Shown: in pieces, positions 36,144 to 44,143 of the stretch
How positions within the stretch are numbered: position 1 is the first letter of the stretch
How the letters are laid out: every line of letters starts with the position of its first letter
Assembly (NCBI RefSeq): GCF_022682305.1
Contig: NZ_CP093528.1
Coordinates: 62,001-126,000 of the forward strand
Reading direction: 5' to 3'
Length of the DNA stretch: 64,000 bases
Source of the DNA: Shinella zoogloeoides
GTDB lineage: Bacteria; Pseudomonadota; Alphaproteobacteria; Rhizobiales; Rhizobiaceae
Made by a program: the position numbers and the translations under genes
Notes under the pieces: generated by a model
The model's input: the letters and a program-made list of their open reading frames with translations, nothing else
Databases searched by the model: none
Told to the model about the DNA's origin: nothing

Positions 36144-37790
36144 TTATCGGGCGGACCCTGTGTCAAATGCACTATGGTAGTCGAGAGTCTGCATAGCCTT
36201 GTTTAATTGGTGAATAGAGTATCCCTTGAAATAATTGTTCTGGGTTACGCCGATCTGAGCGTGTCCGACTAGCGCCTTTACTATGGGCTCTTCTACATCG
36301 GCGTGCATAAGCTTTGTAACAACGGTGTGGCGTAAGCTATGAAACACGAGCGCTTCGCTCTTAATGCCTAGCTTTGGCAAAAGCTTTTCATTGAACCAAC
36401 GACCAAGGTTCCTTCCTCTGCCATGCTCTACTGAGTCGGTGAGATCGGGAAAGAAATGTTTGCTTCCGCGTCTTCTCAGCCGCTCCACCTCCGCTAAAAG
36501 ACCAAAGGTAAGTAGCTGCCGGTGGATGGGTATGCGTCTCCGCGCGGCCACTGACTTCAAATGCTTGTCGTTGCCATCGTCGTTTAGGTCGAAGAACCAG
36601 ATACCGTCTTCTTGCTGAATATCGGCTAGCTCTATCTGCGCAATTTCATTGAGGCGAGCGCCCGTATACAGCCCTATCAAGGGGCCCCATTTCTGGTAGT
36701 GCTTGCGAATAAGGTTATTCCGGTTGTCAGTAAGGGTTTGCAGCAGAAGATTGATCTGCTGTTCCGAGAATGCATCCCGCCTATCTTGGGCGCTTTTTCT
36801 CTTTTGACGAATGAAGAGGCCCGAAAATAAGTTCGTGTCTACATGGCCATTCCGCCTAGCCCACTCAAACATGTCATTGTAGGTCTGAAGGTACTTGTTG
36901 ATCGTGGGGACTTGGACGCGTTCCAAGCCTTCCATATCAATGATCTCGGATAGTGTCTTGTTTTTCGTCGCTGCCTTCTTGAATCGATTTTTCGGAAGGA
37001 CGACCAGAGTGTCTTTGACTTTCTTTGCGTCGAGTGCCGACAGGCTGCGGATATCTCTTTCTGGTCCGAGAATTTCCTCGATTAGCTTTATATGGTCGAC
37101 TTTCTCCAGCTTGGTTCTAGTCGCCCAATTGCCGCCGACCTCCTTTTCGGCGCGATAGTGCGCGCCTAAAGTCCCTATACTCAGGCCTTTCTGTAGGGTC
37201 GGGTTTGCCTCCTTTGTATGTACAGGCGGCTGAATATCGCTGAAATCGTAGTCTGTTAGTGAGTCATCATATTTTAGGATAGCGTTCAGATAGCCGACAT
37301 AGGAATTGGCAATCTCGGTGCGGAGCCATCCGTACTGCTTACTTTTAGGGGAAATAGGCAATTGGAACTTCGCCACAAAGCGTCTTAGCAACTCGTCGTC
37401 GTCAACGTCTTGCGTTGCTAGGCGACCACCGTCGGTTTGGGCCTGCCGGGTGACCGATGCCAGTTCTTCTATTTCGGTGCGTTGCTGGGCGGTCAATCGA
37501 CCCTCTGCGTCGATCTCCGCCTTTTTGTTTTGCAGTTGGGTCTTAAAATGCTCCGTGAGCAGAGACCGCAGCTCATCATACCGCATCTTTTGCGCGATTC
37601 CGTCCTCATTTAGATCCATGCCTATCTGGATCAATGGGCGTGCTAGTCGCAATGCCTTTTTCGGGTCTCTGGTCGATAATGAGACTTTGACACTGCTCGC
37701 CCTCTTTTGCGGGTGAAGCTCTCTGGGAATAGGCCAGCGGAGATAGAAAATACCCGTTTGAGACTTAGCCAGATATGCGGGATTAAACAC
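36144..37790 (-). CDS. Tyrosine recombinase (integrase) of the tRNA-Thr element
   Basis: 548 residues. N-terminal module with Y-L-R-W-P-I-P-R-E-L (single-strand arm-binding type, similar in plan to the tRNA-Arg integrase), a SAM-like core-binding domain at about 200-320, and a C-terminal catalytic domain: Arg in Y-T-G-A-R-L-N-E, H-S-L-R-H with His and Arg, His in L-V-G-H-A-Q, and nucleophile Tyr in N-N-Y-F-K-G-Y. All catalytic residues are present. Its start lies 65 bases inside the element from the tRNA end, the usual place for the integrase that recognises that tRNA. Confidence 0.95.
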   Translation of the reverse strand: MFNPAYLAKSQTGIFYLRWPIPRELHPQKRASSVKVSLSTRDPKKALRLARPLIQIGMDLNEDGIAQKMRYDELRSLLTEHFKTQLQNKKAEIDAEGRLTAQQRTEIEELASVTRQAQTDGGRLATQDVDDDELLRRFVAKFQLPISPKSKQYGWLRTEIANSYVGYLNAILKYDDSLTDYDFSDIQPPVHTKEANPTLQKGLSIGTLGAHYRAEKEVGGNWATRTKLEKVDHIKLIEEILGPERDIRSLSALDAKKVKDTLVVLPKNRFKKAATKNKTLSEIIDMEGLERVQVPTINKYLQTYNDMFEWARRNGHVDTNLFSGLFIRQKRKSAQDRRDAFSEQQINLLLQTLTDNRNNLIRKHYQKWGPLIGLYTGARLNEIAQIELADIQQEDGIWFFDLNDDGNDKHLKSVAARRRIPIHRQLLTFGLLAEVERLRRRGSKHFFPDLTDSVEHGRGRNLGRWFNEKLLPKLGIKSEALVFHSLRHTVVTKLMHADVEEPIVKALVGHAQIGVTQNNYFKGYSIHQLNKAMQTLDYHSAFDTGSAR

Positions 37791-37855
37791 GGAGTGTCCC
37801 TGTTGGATGTCCCATCAGCGGAAACCGTGTCTCAAATCGTTGATTGTAAAGGAAG

Positions 37856-37872
37856 TGGTGCCGCTTAGGTGA
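37856..37872. repeat. Right attachment-site repeat (tRNA-Thr 3' end)
   Basis: TGGTGCCGCTTAGGTGA, identical to the copy at 33947-33963; it covers CCA, the discriminator, the acceptor arm and part of the T arm. Confidence 0.9.
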
Positions 37873-37931
37873 CTCGAACACCTGACCCCATCATTACGAA
37901 TGATGTGCTCTACCGACTGAGCTAAAGCGGC
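37856..37931 (-). tRNA. tRNA-Thr (anticodon CGT)
   Basis: 76 bases on the minus strand, acceptor arms GCCGCTT and AAGCGGC, discriminator A and encoded CCA. Anticodon stem CATCA/TGATG encloses TTCGTAA, giving CGT; T loop TTCGAGT present. The 3' 17 bases are duplicated at the far end of the integrated element, so the gene stayed intact after insertion. A minus-strand promoter is plausible at 38004-37977 (TTGAAA, 16 bases, TTATCA). Confidence 0.97.
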
Positions 37932-38059
37932 CCTTTTAGGCGGCCCCGAAGCGTGTCGGGGCCGGAATGGGTGCGCTGATAACCGTAATGGACAGAGATT
38001 TCAAGCGGGGAGTTCAAACTTCCGCATTTTTCCCGCACGGTGCAGCGAATTGGGCCGGT

Positions 38060-39019
38060 TCAGGCGGCGATGCGGGCCTTGGCGGCGATGTATTCGCGCT
38101 CCAGGCGGGCGACGAGGTCGGCCACCGGGCCGATGGACTTCACCGCGCCGATGCCCTGGCCGCAGCCCCAGATATCCTTCCAGGCCTTGGCGCCGGTCGC
38201 GGCCTGTTCGAAATCCATCTTCGTCGGGTCGGCTTCCGGCAGGTGCTCGGGGTCCATGCCGGCGGCGGAGATGGAAGGCTTCAGGTAGTTGCCGTGGATG
38301 CCCGTGAAATAGTTGGAATAGACGATATCGGCGGCGGCGCTGTCGACGATCATCTGTTTGTAGGCTTCGCTCGCCCGCGCCTCGCTGGTCGCGATGAAAG
38401 GCGAGCCGATATAGGCCATGTCCGCGCCCATCGCCTGGGCGGCGAGGATCGCCCCGCCTGTGGCGATGGCGCCGGAGAGCAGGAGCGGGCCGTCGAACCA
38501 TTCGCGGATCTCCTGGACCAGCGCGAAGGGCGAGAGCGTGCCGGCATGGCCGCCCGCACCGGCGGCGACCGCGATCAGCCCGTCCGCGCCCTTGCGGATC
38601 GCCGAGTTGGCATGGCGGTTGTTGATGACGTCGTGCAGAACGATGCCGCCGTAGGAGTGGATCGCGGCATTGACCTCCGGCACGGCGCCGAGCGAGGAGA
38701 TGACGACCGGCACCTTGTATTTCACGCACATCATCAGGTCGTGCTCCAGCCGCTTGTTGGAGCGGTGGACGATCTGGTTGACGGCGAAGGGGGCGGCCGG
38801 GCGGTCGGGGTGCTGGGCGTCGTGCGCCGCAAGGCCCTCGGTGATCTCCGCCAGCCATTCGTCGAGCTGGGATTCCGGGCGCGCGTTCAGCGCCGGAAAG
38901 GCCCCGATGACGCCGGCCTTGCATTGTGCGAGGGTCAGCGCGGGATGGGAGACGATGAAGAGCGGCGCGCCGACGACGGGCAGACGCAGCTTGTCCTTGA
39001 GGATCGCGGGCAGGGCCAT
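38060..39019 (-). CDS. Nitronate monooxygenase-like FMN enzyme
   Basis: 319 residues of the 2-nitropropane dioxygenase / nitronate monooxygenase TIM-barrel family: V-V-G-A-P-L-F-I-V-S near the start, V-V-I-S-S-L-G in the middle, phosphate-binding A-G-A-G-G-H-A-G at about 153-160 and L-L-S-G-A-I-A-T-G-G. Oxidises nitronates or a related flavin substrate. A long LiuR-like inverted repeat lies 16 bases upstream of its start, hinting at a role in fatty-acid or branched-chain catabolism. Confidence 0.85.
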   Translation of the reverse strand: MALPAILKDKLRLPVVGAPLFIVSHPALTLAQCKAGVIGAFPALNARPESQLDEWLAEITEGLAAHDAQHPDRPAAPFAVNQIVHRSNKRLEHDLMMCVKYKVPVVISSLGAVPEVNAAIHSYGGIVLHDVINNRHANSAIRKGADGLIAVAAGAGGHAGTLSPFALVQEIREWFDGPLLLSGAIATGGAILAAQAMGADMAYIGSPFIATSEARASEAYKQMIVDSAAADIVYSNYFTGIHGNYLKPSISAAGMDPEHLPEADPTKMDFEQAATGAKAWKDIWGCGQGIGAVKSIGPVADLVARLEREYIAAKARIAA

Positions 39020-39034
39020 GACGGAAGTCCAGTC

Positions 39035-39060
39035 TTTTGACGTTTACGGAAACGTCAAAA
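39035..39060. promoter_or_regulatory. LiuR-like operator upstream of the nitronate monooxygenase-like gene
   Basis: Eleven-base inverted arms TTTTGACGTTT and AAACGTCAAAA around ACGG, immediately before the start codon. Shares TTGACGT and ACGTCAA with the site at 31685-31700. Confidence 0.6.
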
Positions 39061-39346
39061 CCATAGCAGCGTGATTTCCGTCTGAAAAGGGGTTGAAGGG
39101 CAGGGAATGCAGATGGCGGGGCGGTATCGCTTCGGCGGCTCCCGGCCATGCGTTCCGCGCGGCGGCGGGCCACGCGCTTCCCGGCGAACCGCTTATCCCC
39201 GGTCAAGCGCGGCCACTTTCGGCCGGAAGGCTTGCGCAAATTCCCGTCAAACGTTACGCAAAAACTAACAAAAGCCGGAAAGTAAGGCTCTTTCCACAGA
39301 TGTATCTTGGCCGCGGCGTTGGGCGGCTCCCGCAGAAGGGTCGGAT

Positions 39347-40489
39347 GTGAGCGGACTGGAAACGGCAATCAGGAACGCGCTGGCGCGCTCGGAACGCGCC
39401 AATGCCGAAGTTCGCGCGCGTATCTACCAGTCGGCGCGCAACGCGCTGGAGGCGGGCCTGCGCAAGCAGGAAATCCACGACCGCGCGACGATCACCGCGC
39501 AGCGCCACCGGCTGGAAGCCGCCATTCACCAGATCGAGGCCGAGGAGCGGGCACAGCTTGCCGCCGCCGAGCGCGCGGTTCGCGTGGAGCCGGCCGTGGA
39601 TATGCGGCCGGAGCCGGTGCAGCGCGCCGGGCGTGACGTGCGCCCCGAGCCGACGCTCGATGCCGAGCCGCGCATGGAGGCCGACCGGCCTGCCGCGGCC
39701 GGGGATATCGGCGCCATCCGTCCCGAGCGGGAGGATGGCTTTGCTGCCGGCGCTGCGACGGTATCGGCGGCGGAAACGCCGGGCGCCGCCGGCAAGGCTG
39801 CCGATTTCCGTCCCGAGCGCGTCGCCAAGGCCCGCAAGCGCCGTGGCCGCCTGGTCTCCTTCCTTCTCGTCGTCGCGACCCTGGTCGCTGCGTTCGGCGC
39901 GCTCGCCTGGTGGGTGCAGACCAGCGGGCTGCTGCAGGAATTGCAGAATGCCGACGATTCGACGCCGCCCGCCCGCGTTTCCGGCGAGGATTTTTCAGGC
40001 GAGGATCCGCTGAAGAAGGCGCTGGACACCCAGAGCCGCTTTTCCGCCGATTGGCGCGAAGTCTTTTCGCCGAACGAGACGGACAAGCTTTCCGCCGGCG
40101 CGGCGGGCCGTTTCGAATCCATCAGCACAAGCGACGGTCCCGCCGTGCGCCTGACCTCCACCGATCCGGATCGCGACGGCGCGGTGCGCATCGAGGTCGC
40201 GCCGGACATCCTTGGTGACATGGGTGGCAAGACCTCGACCATCGCGCTCACGGTGCAGTCGGCGGGCGACAAGCCGGTGCAGGTCGCCGTGGAATGCGAC
40301 TTCTCCACCATGGGCGGCTGCGGACGTCACCGCTTCACCGTCTCTGAGCGCACCGATATCCTGTTCCAGGTGGAGTTCGACCGCTCGCTTTCGCCGAGCG
40401 CGGCCGGCCACCTGCTGCTCAACAGCGATATCACCGGTGGAAACGGCGGCGTGAACCTTTTCGCCGTCCGTGTCCTGCCGGGAGAATAA
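39347..40489 (+). CDS. Membrane-anchored protein with N-terminal coiled coil, unknown function
   Basis: 380 residues from the GTG at 39347, six bases after AAGGG. Residues 1-80 are an alanine/arginine/glutamate-rich helix predicted as coiled coil (A-E-V-R-A-R-I-Y-Q-S-A), followed by a proline/acidic linker with repeats of R-P-E-P-like units, one membrane helix at about 165-188 (F-L-L-V-V-A-T-L-V-A-A-F-G-A-L-A), and a periplasmic beta-rich domain of about 180 residues with two cysteines. Seen in Rhizobiaceae but of no assigned function to my knowledge. Confidence 0.7.
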   Translation: MSGLETAIRNALARSERANAEVRARIYQSARNALEAGLRKQEIHDRATITAQRHRLEAAIHQIEAEERAQLAAAERAVRVEPAVDMRPEPVQRAGRDVRPEPTLDAEPRMEADRPAAAGDIGAIRPEREDGFAAGAATVSAAETPGAAGKAADFRPERVAKARKRRGRLVSFLLVVATLVAAFGALAWWVQTSGLLQELQNADDSTPPARVSGEDFSGEDPLKKALDTQSRFSADWREVFSPNETDKLSAGAAGRFESISTSDGPAVRLTSTDPDRDGAVRIEVAPDILGDMGGKTSTIALTVQSAGDKPVQVAVECDFSTMGGCGRHRFTVSERTDILFQVEFDRSLSPSAAGHLLLNSDITGGNGGVNLFAVRVLPGE

Positions 40490-40501
40490 GCCGCTTGCTC
40501 G

Positions 40502-41383
40502 CTATTTGAGGAAGCCCGGCCCCGAGCCGACGATCTTGTCGTCGACCGTGCCGATGGCCTGCTTGTCCTTGCCCTCGTAGTCGAGCGTCGTGAGGATATG
40601 GCGGATGAGGTTGATGCGTGCGCGGCGCTTGTCGTTGGCGCGGATCACCGTCCAGGGCGCGTTGTCCGTGTGGGTCTCCTTGAGCATGCGGTCGCGCTTG
40701 TCGGAATAGTCGCCCCATTTGTTGAGCGCCGCGATGTCCATCGGCGAAAGCTTCCAGACCTTGAGCGGATCGTGCCGGCGGTCGTGGAAGCGCTTGAGCT
40801 GCATCTCGCGGCCGATATCGAGCCAGAACTTGAAGAAGTGGATGTCCTCCGAGGCGATCATCTTCTCGAAGCGCGGCGCCTCCTTCAGGAATTTCTCGTA
40901 TTCTTCCGGGGTGCAGAAGCCCATGACGGGTTCCACGCCCGCGCGGTTGTACCAGGAGCGGTCGAACAGCACGAACTCGCCGGCCGTCGGGAAGGTTGCG
41001 ACATAGCGCTGGAAATACCATTGGCCGCGCTCGGTCTCGGTCGGCTTGGTCAGCGCGACGATACGCGCGGAGCGCGGGTTCATGTAGGCCATGGTGGCGT
41101 GGATCGCGCCGCCCTTGCCGGCGGCGTCGCGGCCTTCGAAGACGGCCATGATGCGCTTTCCGGTCTTCTGCTGCCAGAACTGCACCTTCACCAGCTCGAT
41201 CTGCAACTGCGTCAGGGTCTTTTCGTATTCGTCGTTGCCGAGCTTCTTGCCATAGGGGTAGTCGCCGGAATCGAAGGCCTTCTCCTCGATCCAGTCGGGC
41301 AGGACGGGGTCGTCGACATCGAACACCCGCTTCTTGCCGCGGATATCCAGTTCCACCGCCCGGCTTTCGGCCTTTTCCGCCAT
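40502..41383 (-). CDS. ppk2: Polyphosphate kinase 2
   Basis: 293 residues. Walker [12 protein letters not shown] at about 83-93, lid region [14 protein letters not shown] near 122-135, Walker [11 protein letters not shown] near 150. Transfers phosphate between polyphosphate and nucleotides. It is divergent from the PhoR-Pst-PhoB cluster, so a link with phosphate storage is reasonable. Confidence 0.95.
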   Translation of the reverse strand: MAEKAESRAVELDIRGKKRVFDVDDPVLPDWIEEKAFDSGDYPYGKKLGNDEYEKTLTQLQIELVKVQFWQQKTGKRIMAVFEGRDAAGKGGAIHATMAYMNPRSARIVALTKPTETERGQWYFQRYVATFPTAGEFVLFDRSWYNRAGVEPVMGFCTPEEYEKFLKEAPRFEKMIASEDIHFFKFWLDIGREMQLKRFHDRRHDPLKVWKLSPMDIAALNKWGDYSDKRDRMLKETHTDNAPWTVIRANDKRRARINLIRHILTTLDYEGKDKQAIGTVDDKIVGSGPGFLK

Positions 41384-41527
41384 CGTCCACTCCTTGAAAA
41401 CGAGCTGCGGCGTGCGCCGCTCCGGCGAAGGTGGTCATAACCGGATTGCGAATTCAAGCGGGCCGTGAAAAACATGTCACGAAACCGCGCTATCCATCCC
41501 GAATCGATGGAGGTCGCGGAGGGTAGG

Positions 41528-42811
41528 ATGCTGGCAAGGGAATGGGTGGCGGTGGCGGATCAGCGCACGGGCTTCGGCTGGCTGGCGGCGCAACTGTGGG
41601 GCGAACGGGTTCTCATCGCGGCTGCCGTCTTCGTCGGCTTCATGATGTGGCTTGCCGGCCTCCATCTCGGCTGGGTGTCCTTCGCCGTCCTGCTTCTGGT
41701 CATCGCCGGCCTGATGCGCGTGGAACGGCGAACGGCGGGTTCCGCCCGTACCATGGCCGTCCCGGCCGCGCCCGTCGCCGAACCCGCTCCGCCAGCCGAT
41801 GACCTGACGGCCATCGCCGCCGTGCTCGGCGCGCTCGATGCGCCCGCGCTGCTGCTTTCGGCGCGCCAGACGGTCAAGCTCCAGAACCGTGCGGCGGAAG
41901 CCGTCTTCGGCCCGATCCCCCAGGGCAGCGACCTTGCCGGCCGCATCCGCGCGCCCGGCATCCTCGACATGGTGCGCGAGGCCATCGGCTCCGGCCAGCC
42001 GCGCGAGACCGAGCACGCCGAGCGACTTCCCTCGGAGACGGTCTATATAGTGCGTATCGCTCCGCTCGCCGGTCCCACCGCCGAGCCGCTCTGGCTGCTG
42101 ACCTTCCGCGACGTCTCGCAGGCCCATCGCATAGACCGCATGCGCTCCGACTTCATCGCAAACGCCAGCCATGAGCTGCGCACGCCGCTCGCCTCCCTGC
42201 GCGGCTTCATCGAGACCCTCCAGGGGCCGGCGCGCAACGATCCCAAGGCCCATGAGCGCTTTCTCGGCATCATGCACGAGCAGGCGACGCGCATGAGCCG
42301 CCTCGTGGACGACCTGCTCTCGCTCTCCCGCCTGGAACTGCGCTCCAACCTCGCCCCCGACCAGAGCGTCGACCTCGTGCCGCTGCTCGGCCATGTGCGC
42401 GACAGCCTCCAGCCGCTTGCGGGCGATCTCGGCGTCGAAATCGTCCTCGACCTGCCGCAGCATCCCGTCACCGTGCCCGGCGACCGCGACGAGTTGGTCG
42501 AGGTCTGCGAGAACCTGATCGAGAACGCCTGCAAATACGGGCAGGAGGGCAGGCGGGTGGATGTGGTGCTGACGGGCGGCGGCGAGGCGCCGGTGGAGCT
42601 GTCCGTCACCGACTATGGTCCTGGCATCCCGCCCGAGCACGTGCCGCGCATCACCGAGCGTTTCTACCGGGTCAATGTGGAAGCGAGCCGCTCCAAGAAG
42701 GGCACGGGCCTCGGCCTTGCCATCGTCAAGCACATCCTCACCCGTCACAAGGCGCGCCTCGTGGTGAGGTCCGAGCTGGGCAAGGGGACGGTCTTTACCG
42801 TCAAATTCTGA
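41528..42811 (+). CDS. phoR: Phosphate regulon sensor histidine kinase PhoR
   Basis: 427 residues from the ATG at 41528, five bases after GGAGG (41518-41522); in-frame starts at 41465, 41474 and 41507 have poorer sites. Two membrane helices at about 28-65, a PAS-like domain about 95-200, His215 in N-A-S-H-E-L-R-T-P, N box E-N-L-I-E-N-A-C-K-Y, G1 D-Y-G-P-G-I-P, G2 K-G-T-G-L-G-L-A-I. It phosphorylates PhoB under phosphate limitation. It heads the cluster phoR-pstSCAB-phoU-phoB, with a Pho-box-like site between it and pstS. Confidence 0.92.
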   Translation: MLAREWVAVADQRTGFGWLAAQLWGERVLIAAAVFVGFMMWLAGLHLGWVSFAVLLLVIAGLMRVERRTAGSARTMAVPAAPVAEPAPPADDLTAIAAVLGALDAPALLLSARQTVKLQNRAAEAVFGPIPQGSDLAGRIRAPGILDMVREAIGSGQPRETEHAERLPSETVYIVRIAPLAGPTAEPLWLLTFRDVSQAHRIDRMRSDFIANASHELRTPLASLRGFIETLQGPARNDPKAHERFLGIMHEQATRMSRLVDDLLSLSRLELRSNLAPDQSVDLVPLLGHVRDSLQPLAGDLGVEIVLDLPQHPVTVPGDRDELVEVCENLIENACKYGQEGRRVDVVLTGGGEAPVELSVTDYGPGIPPEHVPRITERFYRVNVEASRSKKGTGLGLAIVKHILTRHKARLVVRSELGKGTVFTVKF

Positions 42812-42872
42812 CACAAAAGCCGGGAGCTTTGTCGTTTCGCTTGAAATAAGCGAGGTATTTCATGCATTTGCC

Positions 42873-42905
42873 CTGTCACAAATGTTTCGTCAAACCGACA
42901 TAAAA
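42873..42905 (+). promoter_or_regulatory. Pho-box-like region upstream of pstS
   Basis: CTGTCACAAAT at 42873-42883 matches half of the PhoB site (CTGTCAY plus AT-rich spacer); further partial repeats GTCAAA and GACATAAAA follow at about 11-base spacing. Expected at this place for PhoB control of pst. Confidence 0.55.
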
Positions 42906-43001
42906 GGGATGGCGATCGGGGTTTAGAGAAGGGCCGCCGGTCAACGGCAGAGAGCGCGAAAGCAGCGCTTTCCAACACACGTCCTCTTCGGGAGAACCCA
43001 G

Positions 43002-44036
43002 ATGAAATCTCTTAAGCTCACCGTCGCGGCGCTCGTTGCCTCCGCCGCATTCGCAGGCGTTGCCGTTGCGCGCGACCAGGTCCAGATCGCCGGCTCGTCC
43101 ACCGTTCTTCCCTATGCCAAGATCGTTGCCGAGACGTTCGGCGAGACCTTCCCCGACTTCAAGACCCCGATCGTCGAATCCGGCGGCTCCTCGGGCGGCC
43201 TGAAGGAATTCTGCAAGGGCGTCGGCCCCAACACCATCGACATCGCCAATTCCTCGCGCCCGATCAAGGACAGCGAGATCGAGGCCTGCAAGGCAGCCGG
43301 CGTCACCGAGATCCAGGAAGTCAAGATCGGCTATGACGGCATCGTCTTCGCCACCGACACCGGCAATGCCGACCTGAAGCTGGAGCCGAAGGACCTCTAC
43401 CAGGCGCTTGCCGCCGAGGTCGTCGTCGATGGCAAGCTCGTCGCGAACCCGTACAAGAAGTGGTCGGAAATCAACAAGGACCTGCCGGACACCGAGATCG
43501 CCGCCTATATCCCGGGTGAAAAGCACGGCACGCGCGAAGTCTTCGAGGAGAAGATCCTCGCCAAGGGCTGCAAGGATGCCGGTGCTCTCGACGTCATCAA
43601 GGCTGCCGTCGCCGATGAGAAGGAACAGCATGCCAAGTGCGTCGCCGTTCGCAAGGACGGCCTCGCCGTCGATATCGACGGCGACTACACGGAAACGCTG
43701 TCCCGCATCGCCGCCAACAAGTCCGGCATCGGCGTGTTCGGCCTGTCCTTCTATGAAAACAACGCCGACAAGCTGAAGGTCGCCACCGTCAGCGGCGTCG
43801 TTCCCTCGACCGAGACGATCGCTTCCGGTGAATATCCGGTTTCCCGCCCGCTGTTCTTCTACGTCAAGAAGGCGCATCTCGGCGTCATCCCGGGCCTGAA
43901 GGAATATGTCGAGTTCTTCACGGGTGACGACATGATCGGCCCGGACTCCCCGCTCGCAGAATACGGCCTCGTCGCCGCTCCCGATGCCGAGCGCGAGGAA
44001 ATCCGCCAGGCCTTCGTGGACGGCAAGATCATGTAA
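43002..44036 (+). CDS. pstS: Phosphate ABC transporter substrate-binding protein PstS
   Basis: 344 residues with a 23-residue signal peptide (V-A-A-L-V-A-S-A-A-F-A-G-V-A-V-A). Phosphate-binding loops I-A-G-S-S-T-V-L-P at about 28-36 and S-G-G-S-S-G-G-L near 60-67 are conserved, along with G-T-R-E near 175. Captures phosphate in the periplasm for PstCAB. Longer-type PstS as in Rhizobiaceae. GGGAG precedes the start by seven bases. Confidence 0.94.
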   Translation: MKSLKLTVAALVASAAFAGVAVARDQVQIAGSSTVLPYAKIVAETFGETFPDFKTPIVESGGSSGGLKEFCKGVGPNTIDIANSSRPIKDSEIEACKAAGVTEIQEVKIGYDGIVFATDTGNADLKLEPKDLYQALAAEVVVDGKLVANPYKKWSEINKDLPDTEIAAYIPGEKHGTREVFEEKILAKGCKDAGALDVIKAAVADEKEQHAKCVAVRKDGLAVDIDGDYTETLSRIAANKSGIGVFGLSFYENNADKLKVATVSGVVPSTETIASGEYPVSRPLFFYVKKAHLGVIPGLKEYVEFFTGDDMIGPDSPLAEYGLVAAPDAEREEIRQAFVDGKIM

Positions 44037-44042
44037 TCGGCT

Positions 44043-44076
44043 GGGGCCGGCGCAAAAACCGCGCCGGCCCCTCCCT
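44043..44076 (+). terminator. Strong hairpin between pstS and pstC
   Basis: Perfect 11-base stem GGGGCCGGCGC (44043-44053) / GCGCCGGCCCC (44061-44071), loop AAAAACC, followed by TCCCTTTC. Probably a partial terminator or 3'-end stabiliser that makes more PstS than permease. Confidence 0.65.
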
Positions 44077-44143
44077 TTCGGGCGGCTTCGCCCCCGTCGT
44101 ACAGAATGACACCGCGGACGATCTCGCCGGGAGAATTTCCTAA

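Larger units (their letters stand above)
33947..37872. mobile_element. 3.9-kb integrative element in the 3' end of tRNA-Thr(CGT)
   Basis: Bounded by identical 17-base direct repeats (TGGTGCCGCTTAGGTGA) at 33947-33963 and 37856-37872; the right copy is the 3' end of tRNA-Thr, so the left copy is the duplicated attachment site. A tyrosine integrase gene lies directly inside the tRNA end, and a serine recombinase near the other side. The interior is much richer in A/T than its surroundings. No phage structural, conjugation or resistance genes are present. Confidence 0.9.
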
